From positions 143,917 to 207,916 of the forward strand of contig CANTFL010000563.1 of NCBI GenBank assembly GCA_947650285.1: a stretch of 64,000 nt of DNA, in the 5' to 3' direction. Position numbers and translations under genes: made by a program. The notes under the pieces were generated by a model, which saw only the letters and a list, made by a program, of their open reading frames with translations, ran no database searches and had not been told where the DNA came from. Positions 37,085 through 46,536 of this stretch are shown in pieces. Every line of letters starts with the position of its first letter. The stretch's first letter is position 1. The stretch is from Hyaloperonospora brassicae (lineage: Eukaryota; Oomycota; Peronosporomycetes; Peronosporales; Peronosporaceae).

Positions 37085-37480
37085 CTTAAAATATTACAAC
37101 ACACTGTGATATTCTAACAGTAAGCAAGGGTTAACTCGTTGATTGTAAAATGAAATGATGTTGACACACCAATCGCTGTTTGGCGTGTGCAATCGGTGGT
37201 GAAACGACGTCGAAAGACTTAACCGTATATATATAGTTGAGCTAGGGATAACTGACAGAAGAAGAGATTTTCAGATTTTGTTATATCTAATACTGGTTTA
37301 CTTTTACAACTTTTAAGGTACATATGATTAGTAGTTTGCATACCTTTGTACTGTGCACATGAGGTAAAAGGGCACTGACAACCTCTGTAGCGGAGCAAAC
37401 TCTCACTGATTACAGAGGTTGTCAGTGCCCTATCGCCTCTGTCATCGTTGAAAGTTTGCTCCGCACTGTTCATCGATACG
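37085..37480. repeat. LTR-like repeat R1, copy 3, with interleaved palindromes
   Basis: The opening palindrome AATATTACAACACACTGTGATATT (37091-37114) and the stem module ACACCAATCGCTG ... GTGCAATCGGTGGTG (37167-37201) match copies 1 and 2. The right part holds two perfect inverted repeats whose arms alternate (see 37370-37464). Confidence 0.65.
37370..37464. repeat. Two interleaved perfect inverted repeats (20 bp and 12 bp)
   Basis: Arm A GGGCACTGACAACCTCTGTA (37370-37389) pairs exactly with 37411-37430. Arm B GCGGAGCAAACT (37390-37401), which starts directly after A, pairs exactly with 37453-37464. The order A-B-A'-B' means the two stems cannot both form as simple nested hairpins; it is a pseudoknot-like layout. 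Confidence 0.9.
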
Positions 37481-37566
37481 TGACTTTCGGTACCCTATTA
37501 CACCCCAAGTATGTGCATGATACTACAATATGTAAAGCTCAAATGGACCAAGCCTGTATCGTCGAA

Positions 37567-37597
37567 GCTATCCGGCCGCTCACAGCGGCCGGATAGC
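37567..37597. repeat. GC-rich perfect hairpin, 14-bp arms, 3-base loop
   Basis: GCTATCCGGCCGCT, loop CAC, then AGCGGCCGGATAGC: an exact palindrome. It lies just outside the R1 copy, where GC content rises toward the pectate lyase gene. No run of T follows, so a terminator is not suggested. Confidence 0.9.
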
Positions 37598-39949
37598 GTT
37601 CCATGGGCAGTCCAAATTGTCATATCAACTCAACATGTGCTCAAACGCCTAAAGAAACCGCCATAGAATGTAAGGCCAAAGCCAAGCTCGGTTGAGGATG
37701 CATCAAACGCATTCAAAGATTACGCATGTGTACGGAACGGGTGAGAGGCACTTCGCATCGCCTTAACACATGCGGGTGTGGAGCCATCACATTGCAAGTA
37801 CGTACAAACAGGCGTCGGTCGATTGTGACTTGGCACTACAGCAGCCCGATCTGAACTTGACACGGGAAGCCAAACAACCGCTGGTGGCACCCATTGCTCT
37901 ATGATGGACAAATCGAGGCAAAAGATCACAGTTGAAGGAGTGATCCTTCTCCATTTAGGTTACAGCAGGAGGGGGTCAAGCATTCTTTACATGCTAGGTA
38001 CAGAACATCGGTTGCATATGACAAGATGTGGTTCACAACTTCGCGAGGAGTCGCGACCGACGCGCTGCGTCGATCGTGGCGGTCAATGCGAGAGTTTCGG
38101 GACGATATAAAGGCGTATGTTATTCAATGATCGCGAATACGGTTAACACTTTGTCTCGTCGGTAGATAGGCAATGTAGACGCAGAGACATTAAGTATTTC
38201 TCGAGCAGAAAAAGGAACACCGGGGGGTGCAACGTAAACGTCGCTCAGGCAATGCGTTGAGCAACTAGACGCTAGACCCTTCACGGCATCACAACATCCA
38301 GTCATTCGACATCACCATTGCGAACCTGGCCTTGAAACGATGCAGACCGTGTACAGTCTATGCTGAATAGACTATCCGTTTCTTTCCATTCTTCCCGATT
38401 GGCATCAATGAGTGCAAAACAGTGCACTCTTTGGCACTCAATTTTCGGCAGCTGCGTCTTCTTTCACATCAACAACACCTCGGTCCTTGCTGCCGCATGA
38501 AGTGGAAGTAGACGCGAGAACGTACGTGTGCATGGCCCACGTTGCTTGTACGAAACCTTGGATTGGTCGCGTCGAGACGTGACGCAATGTCGGTTGGTAC
38601 GAAAGTGTCGACACGCAGACATGTCGCCAAAAGCAGGTGTACGCCTGACAGCTGACAATCGGACTATCCAGTCCTTTACGTCCCTCTTTTTTTCGCTGTC
38701 CCATCTTGACAGAACCAACTTGACGCTGTCCGCACGTTTTTTTGACCATCTGCTAAACATGAGATGAACAAGAGGACGACCGTTTTGCCGACACAAGCCA
38801 GCGATGAATCCCTCGTTCGCCACCCACACATCTGCTCTCAGACTATAAGGAGCACGTACGACGTAAATGCTTTCGAGCTACCCAATCATCGCCAGTTCGC
38901 TCGAGTTTTGCTCTCTTGTCGAAAGGCGTCACAATGTGTCCCCTAAAAATCCGTCTATCGTGTTGTTGCTGCGTTGCGGTCTCAAGCTCGTTGAGCTTAC
39001 TTACGGTGTTTTTCTTGAGCTCGACACCTCGACGGACACGCGACATCATACAAATAGACGAAGTCAGTGGGCAACCGTGAGGTAACAAAGGTGCCTCTGG
39101 ACAGGAAGGGAAGGAGAGGGACTTGGGCCGGCCCCACGAGCACATATGACGGATCCAAGACGACACTGTATGGAAACCGGCTCTAGTCTTGTGCGAAAAC
39201 GAGATTGCTCGCCTCCTCGATGGCTAATCCTGTCTGGCTCAATAGATCGGGCGTCAACGAGAAAAGGTGGGGAGTGGGGGGGTACTTGGCAAAGGGTGCG
39301 TGTGACCGGCGACTTTGATTAGGGTGCATGCACAACGCAAGAGTCGGAAGGGCCGACCACATAACACTATGGACAGGCCTTTATGGACCATCTTGATGCG
39401 TGGCGTGCAGCTTCTCTGTACTAGACGGGAACGGCCAGTAAGTACTCCTACCTTCGAGGCAAGTTCTCGTCAGGCGAGTGAGACATGCGGTCGTGAACGG
39501 ATTGGCAGCTCGAAGACGGACACGGACGAGAGCAGGAACGACTTTGGGCCCTACTGACGACTGTCTCGTACAACAATCAGTCGACGAGAGCCCTACGCCT
39601 CGAAATGCCCCGTTCCAGTCGCACGCTGCGGTGCCTTTTTTGTGGCGTAGCGCAGCGGAGACAACGCGTGCTTTCTTCAGACGGGGTCTCGCTATGGGAC
39701 CTCCCTGTCCAGGAGGGTAAGGGGCGCGGTAGAAAAGATACTTTCTCCATTGCGAGAACGATAGGCCATGTCGGCAAAGTGACGTTTTGCGTCAGCAAAC
39801 TGTGTCGCCGATATCTCGCACGGCGACAGCCGTCCATGGGAGCGGCCACATGCCGTCCGACTCCGGAGCATGTGAGCGTAGAAAGCAATTGGAGCCGCAC
39901 CTGACAAGTGTCTTGCGCACGGCTCAAGGTATCAGCTCGCGACGGCGCC
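37598..39949. other. GC-richer region upstream of the pectate lyase gene
   Basis: Open stretches of 60-155 codons occur on both strands (for example 38829-38464 -, 40044-39577 -, 39605-39904 +), overlap each other and have no recognised motif. In GC-richer DNA such lengths are expected by chance. It must contain the promoter of the gene starting at 39950, but I see no clear oomycete Inr/FPR element close to the start; an AGCAATTGG at 39886 is only a weak Inr-like fragment. Confidence 0.5.
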
Positions 39950-42900
39950 ATGGTCTCAATTCGTGCGACTGTGCTGGCTTCCGCGATGCTGCTCGTCGGT
40001 GCGACGCTCCGCGGGACTGTAGCTGAAGATTCCTGGAGTGACATGATTCAGGACGACACTGGCGGCCAAAAGACTTCGGACACTCCAAGTTGGGAGGGTG
40101 ACCAGAACGAGGGCGGCGACGACAAGAAAGAGGGTGGCGACGACAAGAAAGAGGGCGGTGACGACAAAGAGGGCGGTGACGACAAAGGCGGCGGTGACGA
40201 CAAAGAGGGCGGCGACGACAAAGAGGGCGGTGACGACAAAGGCGGGGCGGTGACGACAAAGAGGGCGGTGACGACAAAGGCGGCGGTGACGTCAAGCAAG
40301 AGGGAGGTGCCGATAAGAAAGAGGGCAGTGACGACAAGAAAGAGGGAGGTGCCGATAAGAAAGAGGGAGGTGATGACAAGAAGGGCAGCGGAGGTGGTGG
40401 CAAAGAGGGGTTCAGTGATCTCGGAGCCAGTAAACCATCAACTGGTGGAGGGGGCAGCAAACCATCTACCGGCGGAGGAAAAGTGCCCGATGGGACGTGG
40501 CCCAAGAGCACGGGTACTGTTCAGCTCAAGGCACCGCAAGTCATCAAGGCTGGCGAGGACTTTGATGGAAAGATGCAGACATTCGAGCTATCGGGTGTCA
40601 CGTGCCAAGGACAGAAGGAGAGCGGGTCGGACACCGCTGTTTTCCTTGTTGAACCTGGTGGCACGCTCCGAAATGCCATCATCGGCAAGAACCAAATGGA
40701 GGGTGTTCACTGCGATAAACATGACTGCGTGATTGACAACGTTTGGTGGGATGACGTCTGCGAGGATGCGCTCAGTATCAAAGGTGGCACCGCGTCCAGT
40801 GTTACAACGGTCATAGGTGGTGGCGCCCGGCTGGCCGATGACAAGGTCATCCAGCACAACGGCCTCGGTACTGTCAAGATCGACGGTTTTTACGGAGAAG
40901 ACGTCGCCAAGCTCTACCGTTCGTGCGGCACGTGCGCTGACAAGGCACGAAAAGTGGAAGTCTCAAATGTGTACGTCGTGGACCTGCAGAATTCCATCGT
41001 AACGGTGAACAAGAACTGGGGAGACGAGGCCACGCTGAGCAACATTTGGGTCACGTCTAAGAAGAAGAAAGTAAAGATCTGCCAGTGGTCGCAGGGAAGC
41101 GCCGACGGCGAGCCTTCGACTCTCGGTGATGGTCCGTCGCCCCCGCTCTGTCAGTACACGGAGAGCGACGTGCACATCAACAAAGGCGCACCTTCAGGTG
41201 GAAGCTCGAAACCGAGCAAAGGCTCATCACCGTCAGCGTCCGCGGGTGGTGACAGTGTTGAGCAAGAAAGTGGCCCTGACGACAAAAATGGTGAAGAGGA
41301 CGAAAGTGCTGAAGACGGCTCTGATGTCGTCAACCAAAGCGATAGCGATGACGAAGATGGCGGTGAGGATAAAAAAGAGGGCGGTGACGACAAGAAAGAG
41401 GGCGGTAACGACAAAGGCGGCGGTGACGACATAGAGGGCGGTGGCGACAAGAAAGAGGGCGGTGACGACAAGAAAGAGGGCGGTGACGACAAGAAAGAGG
41501 GTGGCGACGACAAGAAAGAAAGCGGTGACGACAAAGAGGGCGGTGACGACAAAGGCGGCGGTGACGACAAAGAGGGCGGCGACGACAAAGAGGGCGGTGA
41601 CGACAAAGGCGGCGGTGACGACAAAGAGGGCGGTGACGACAAAGGCGGCGGTGACGTCAAGCAAGAGGGAGGTGCCGATAAGAAAGAGGGCAGTGACGAC
41701 AAGAAAGAGGGAGGTGCCGATAAGAAAGAGGGAGGTGATGACAAGAAGGGCAGCGGAGGTGGTGGCAAAGAGGGGTTCAGTGATCTCGGAGCCAGTAAAC
41801 CATCAACTGGTGGAGGGGGCAGCAAACCATCTACCGGCGGAGGAAAAGTGCCCGATGGGACGTGGCCCAAGAGCACGGGTACTGTTCAGCTCAAGGCACC
41901 GCAAGTCATCAAGGCTGGCGAGGACTTTGATGGAAAGATGCAGACATTCGAGCTATCGGGTGTCACGTGCCAAGGACAGAAGGAGAGCGGGTCGGACACC
42001 GCTGTTTTCCTTGTTGAACCTGGTGGCACGCTCCGAAATGCCATCATCGGCAAGAACCAAATGGAGGGTGTTCACTGCGATAAACATGACTGCGTGATTG
42101 ACAACGTTTGGTGGGATGACGTCTGCGAGGATGCGCTCAGTATCAAAGGTGGCACCGCGTCCAGTGTTACAACGGTCATAGGTGGTGGCGCCCGGCTGGC
42201 CGATGACAAGGTCATCCAGCACAACGGCCTCGGTACTGTCAAGATCGACGGTTTTTACGGAGAAGACGTCGCCAAGCTCTACCGTTCGTGCGGCACGTGC
42301 GCTGACAAGGCACGAAAAGTGGAAGTCTCAAATGTGTACGTCGTGGACCTGCAGAATTCCATCGTAACGGTGAACAAGAACTGGGGAGACGAGGCCACGC
42401 TGAGCAACATTTGGGTCACGTCTAAGAAGAAGAAAGTAAAGATCTGCCAGTGGTCGCAGGGAAGCGCCGACGGCGAGCCTTCGACTCTCGGTGATGGGCC
42501 GTCGCCCCCGCTCTGTCAGTACACGGAGAGCGACGTGCACATCAACAAAGGCGCACCTTCAGGTGGAAGCTCGAAACCGAGCAAAGGCTCATCACCGTCA
42601 GCGTCCGCGGGTGGTGACAGTGTTGAGCAAGAAAGTGGCCCTGACGACAAAAATGGTGAAGAGGACGAAAGTGCTGAAGACGGCTCTGATGTCGTCAACC
42701 AAAGCGATAGCGATGACGAAGATGGCGGTGAGGATAAAAAAGAGGGCGGTGACGACAAGAAAGAGGGCGGTAACGACAAAGGCGGCGGTGACGACATAGA
42801 GGGCGGTGGCGACAAGAAAGAGGGCGGTGACGACAAGAAAGAGGGCGGTGACGACAAGAAAGAGGGTGGCGACGACAAGAAAGAAAGCGGTGACGACAAA

Positions 42901-45900
42901 GAGGGCGGCGACGACAAAGGCGGCGGTGACGACAAAGAGGGCGGCGACGACAAAGAGGGCGGTGACGACAAAGGCGGCGGTGACGACAAAGAGGGCGGTG
43001 ACGACAAAGGCGGCGGTGACGTCAAGCAAGAGGGAGGTGCCGATAAGAAAGAGGGCAGTGACGACAAGAAAGAGGGAGGTGCCGATAAGAAAGAGGGAGG
43101 TGATGACAAGAAGGGCAGCGGAGGTGGTGGCAAAGAGGGGTTCAGTGATCTCGGAGCCAGTAAACCATCAACTGGTGGAGGGGGCAGCAAACCATCTACC
43201 GGCGGAGGAAAAGTGCCCGATGGGACGTGGCCCAAGAGCACGGGTACTGTTCAGCTCAAGGCACCGCAAGTCATCAAGGCTGGCGAGGACTTTGATGGAA
43301 AGATGCAGACATTCGAGCTATCGGGTGTCACGTGCCAAGGACAGAAGGAGAGCGGGTCGGACACCGCTGTTTTCCTTGTTGAACCTGGTGGCACGCTCCG
43401 AAATGCCATCATCGGCAAGAACCAAATGGAGGGTGTTCACTGCGATAAACATGACTGCGTGATTGACAACGTTTGGTGGGATGACGTCTGCGAGGATGCG
43501 CTCAGTATCAAAGGTGGCACCGCGTCCAGTGTTACAACGGTCATAGGTGGTGGCGCCCGGCTGGCCGATGACAAGGTCATCCAGCACAACGGCCTCGGTA
43601 CTGTCAAGATCGACGGTTTTTACGGAGAAGACGTCGCCAAGCTCTACCGTTCGTGCGGCACGTGCGCTGACAAGGCACGAAAAGTGGAAGTCTCAAATGT
43701 GTACGTCGTGGACCTGCAGAATTCCATCGTAACGGTGAACAAGAACTGGGGAGACGAGGCCACGCTGAGCAACATTTGGGTCACGTCTAAGAAGAAGAAA
43801 GTAAAGATCTGCCAGTGGTCGCAGGGAAGCGCCGACGGCGAGCCTTCGACTCTCGGTGATGGGCCGTCGCCCCCGCTCTGTCAGTACACGGAGAGCGACG
43901 TGCACATCAACAAAGGCGCACCTTCAGGTGGAAGCTCGAAACCGAGCAAAGGCTCATCACCGTCAGCGTCCGCGGGTGGTGACAGTGTTGAGCAAGAAAG
44001 TGGCCCTGACGACAAAAATGGTGAAGAGGACGAAAGTGCTGAAGACGGCTCTGATGTCGTCAACCAAAGCGATAGCGATGACGAAGATGGCGGTGAGGAT
44101 AAAAAAGAGGGCGGTGACGACAAGAAAGAGGGCGGTAACGACAAAGGCGGCGGTGACGACATAGAGGGCGGTGGCGACAAGAAAGAGGGCGGTGACGACA
44201 AGAAAGAGGGCGGTGACGACAAGAAAGAGGGTGGCGACGACAAGAAAGAAAGCGGTGACGACAAAGAGGGCGGCGACGACAAAGGCGGCGGTGACAACAA
44301 AGGCGGCGGTGACGTCAAGAAGAGGGAGGTGCCGATAAGAAAGAGGGCAGTGACGACAAAAAGAGGGAGGTGCCGATAAGAAAGAGGGTGGCGACGACAA
44401 GAAAGAGGGCGGTGACGACAAAGAGGGCGGCGACGACAAAGGCGGCGGTGACAACAAAGGCGGCGGTGACGTCAAGCAAGAGGGAGGTGCCGATAAGAAA
44501 GAGGGCGGTGACGACAAGAAAGAGGGAGGTGCCGATAAGAAAAAAGCGGTGACGACAAAGAGGGCGGCGACGACAAAGGCGGCGGTGACGACAAAGAGGG
44601 CGGCGACGACAAAGAGGGCGGTGACGACAAAGGCGGCGGTGACGACAAAGAGGGCGGTGACGACAAAGGCGGCGGTGACGTCAAGCAAGAGGGAGGTGCC
44701 GATAAGAAAGAGGGCAGTGACGACAAGAAAGAGGGAGGTGCCGATAAGAAAGAGGGAGGTGATGACAAGAAGGGCAGCGGAGGTGGTGGCAAAGAGGGGT
44801 TCAGTGATCTCGGAGCCAGTAAACCATCAACTGGTGGAGGGGGCAGCAAACCATCTACCGGCGGAGGAAAAGTGCCCGATGGGACGTGGCCCAAGAGCAC
44901 GGGTACTGTTCAGCTCAAGGCACCGCAAGTCATCAAGGCTGGCGAGGACTTTGATGGAAAGATGCAGACATTCGAGCTATCGGGTGTCACGTGCCAAGGA
45001 CAGAAGGAGAGCGGGTCGGACACCGCTGTTTTCCTTGTTGAACCTGGTGGCACGCTCCGAAATGCCATCATCGGCAAGAACCAAATGGAGGGTGTTCACT
45101 GCGATAAACATGACTGCGTGATTGACAACGTTTGGTGGGATGACGTCTGCGAGGATGCGCTCAGTATCAAAGGTGGCACCGCGTCCAGTGTTACAACGGT
45201 CATAGGTGGTGGCGCCCGGCTGGCCGATGACAAGGTCATCCAGCACAACGGCCTCGGTACTGTCAAGATCGACGGTTTTTACGGAGAAGACGTCGCCAAG
45301 CTCTACCGTTCGTGCGGCACGTGCGCTGACAAGGCACGAAAAGTGGAAGTCTCAAATGTGTACGTCGTGGACCTGCAGAATTCCATCGTAACGGTGAACA
45401 AGAACTGGGGAGACGAGGCCACGCTGAGCAACATTTGGGTCACGTCTAAGAAGAAGAAAGTAAAGATCTGCCAGTGGTCGCAGGGAAGCGCCGACGGCGA
45501 GCCTTCGACTCTCGGTGATGGGCCGTCGCCCCCGCTCTGTCAGTACACGGAGAGCGACGTGCACATCAACAAAGGCGCACCTTCAGGTGGAAGCTCGAAA
45601 CCGAGCAAAGGCTCATCACCGTCAGCGTCCGCGGGTGGTGACAGTGTTGAGCAAGAAGCTGGCGTCGTGTCCCCTGGTGGCGGCGATGACGGCAAAAAGG
45701 GTGGGGAGAACGAAGACAACAAGAGCCTGGGAGGAGACGATGAGGGTAAAGACGAGGAATGGGGTGGTAGCAAGAACAATGATAAGAATGACGAGGGAGA
45801 CGAAAAGAAGGACGAGGGAGACGAAAAGAAGGACGAGGGAGACGAAAAGAAGGATGAGGGAGACGAAAAGAAGGACAAGGAAGACAACAAGAAGGACGAG

Positions 45901-46149
45901 GAGGACGACAAGGAGGACGAGAAAGACGGCAAGAAGGACGATAAAGACGGCAAGAAGGACGAGAAAGACGACGGGAAGGATGAGGAGGACAACCAAGAGA
46001 GCGTATTGCAAGAGGAGATTGCTGGTGAAGCTGCAAGTTGGGGCGGCACGGGAGATGGTTTTTCTCTCGAAGACGGGACCGACCATTTCTCAAAGGATTC
46101 GCCACCGGCGTCAGCATCAAAGTGCAACGTCCGTCGCAGGAGGAACTAG
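39950..46149 (+). CDS. Secreted multidomain pectate lyase, four PL3 domains with acidic repeat linkers (frame breaks)
   Basis: The ATG at 39950 (GCCATGG context) opens a protein with a signal peptide: a hydrophobic run (TVLASAMLLVGATL) and a cleavage-like site before AED. An acidic Gly-Asp-Lys-Glu repeat follows, then four copies of a family 3 polysaccharide lyase domain of about 232 residues. Each contains FDGKMQTFE, IIGKNQMEGVHCDKHDC, VWWDDVCEDALSIKG, VIQHNGLGT and KLYRSCGTCADKARKV; the Asp cluster and the Lys/Arg positions fit a Ca-dependent lyase. PL3 enzymes cleave homogalacturonan by beta-elimination outside the cell. Usual oomycete members have one domain; this would be about 2,060 residues. 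The frame is broken by a net +2 at about 40241-40250 and three single-base losses at about 44318, 44360 and 44540, the last three summing to a whole codon; a TAA at 44377-44379 falls in the out-of-frame part. It is either a pseudogene or carries sequence errors in repeats. Confidence 0.8.
40105..40430 (+). repeat. Acidic-repeat minisatellite, first linker
   Basis: Runs of 15- and 18-bp units such as GGCGGTGACGACAAAGAG and GGCGGTGACGACAAAGGC encode GGDDKE/GGDDKG. GGCGGGGCGG at 40241-40250 replaces the usual GGCGGCGG and puts the rest into another frame. Confidence 0.85.
40486..41181 (+). other. PL3 pectate lyase domain 1
   Basis: This is the first catalytic domain, from PDGTWPKST to ESDVHIN. 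It has eight cysteines, in TCQG, HCDKHDC, DVCED, SCGTC, ICQW and LCQY, probably forming disulfides in an extracellular protein. The amino acid sequence is identical in the four domains as read. Confidence 0.9.
41182..41847 (+). repeat. Linker 1: Ser/Gly and acidic GGDDKKEGG repeats
   Basis: It starts GAPSGGSSKPSKGSSPSASAG, has an acidic stretch with EEDESAEDGS, and then many GGDDK(K)EGG units. It ends in KPSTGGGGSKPSTGGGK before the next domain. The DNA is a minisatellite of 15/18-bp units. Confidence 0.85.
41851..42546 (+). other. PL3 pectate lyase domain 2
   Basis: This is the second domain, exactly 1365 bp after the first. One visible base difference from domain 1 is GATGGTCCG against GATGGGCCG near the end of the domain, which is silent. 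Confidence 0.9.
42547..43212 (+). repeat. Linker 2: acidic repeats
   Basis: It has the same length and order of units as linker 1, with isolated silent changes (for example GGCGGC for GGCGGT at about 42908). Confidence 0.85.
43216..43911 (+). other. PL3 pectate lyase domain 3
   Basis: This is the third domain, again spaced by 1365 bp, with the same residues as domains 1 and 2. Confidence 0.9.
43912..44871 (+). repeat. Linker 3: acidic repeats, 294 bp longer, with three single-base losses
   Basis: It is as linkers 1 and 2 up to about 44310. Then a partial duplication of the unit block (about 44318-44545) carries GTCAAGAAGAGGG instead of GTCAAGCAAGAGGG, GACAAAAAGAGGG instead of GACAAGAAAGAGGG, and AAGAAAAAAGCGG instead of AAGAAAGAAAGCGG. 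Each lacks one base; after the third the original frame is regained. Confidence 0.85.
44875..45570 (+). other. PL3 pectate lyase domain 4
   Basis: This is the fourth domain, 1659 bp after the third, with an identical protein sequence. It is followed by a different tail. Confidence 0.9.
45571..46149 (+). repeat. C-terminal tail with DEGDEKK repeats
   Basis: After the common GAPSGGSSKPS start and SVEQE the sequence departs from the other linkers. It holds about four DEGDEKK units followed by other Lys/Asp/Glu-rich runs, then a less biased end (FSLEDGTDHFSKDSPPASAS) and a basic terminus RRRRN before TAG at 46147-46149. This marks the original 3' end of the gene before amplification. Confidence 0.8.
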
Positions 46150-46536
46150 AGGAGGAGATGCAAACTGGAACATTGGCCTGAAGTCGTTGGAAACTTCGTG
46201 GTCATTTCTTCCAGCAGCATTTGTGTTGTTTGAGTTTTACAAAGTAGATGTGTTTCGATAAAATCAATCGTTTAATGAGCCGTTTAATGAGTAAATTTGA
46301 AGATACTGCATACATAATGCACAACAGCTCGAAAGTCTCACGTGACATGTGTATATTTGTCTTCCAATCGAGACCTCGCTGAATGCAGACCTCAGCAGAC
46401 GACAAGTCGCAGAAATACACTGAAGCCAACCCGCATCTCAACGAAACAGAGCAAACTATGTCCGCACGTCTGTATTGCAGAGCCCTTTCGCTTGCCCAAT
46501 TCAAGCTCTCTCTCCATCTACTACAGTGCGAACAGG
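46150..46536. other. 3' flank of the pectate lyase gene
   Basis: No gene was seen. A short direct repeat AATGAGCCGTTTAATGAG lies near 46274. A 100-codon minus-strand open frame (46504-46202) has no recognisable content. Confidence 0.5.

Noticed and set aside
38438..40044. Overlapping open frames upstream of the pectate lyase gene (both strands)
   Set aside because: They are mutually overlapping and of low information, as expected by chance in GC-richer DNA.
41151..41876. 241-codon open frame on the minus strand, Pro/Ser-rich, repeated in each unit
   Set aside because: It is the antisense of the acidic repeat linkers; unit periodicity (multiples of 3) keeps all frames open. No start context or domain.
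41441..42097. Open frame on the + strand with KRAVTTKAAVTT repeats
   Set aside because: It is a shifted reading of the GGDDK minisatellite and of the PL3 domain, not a separate gene.
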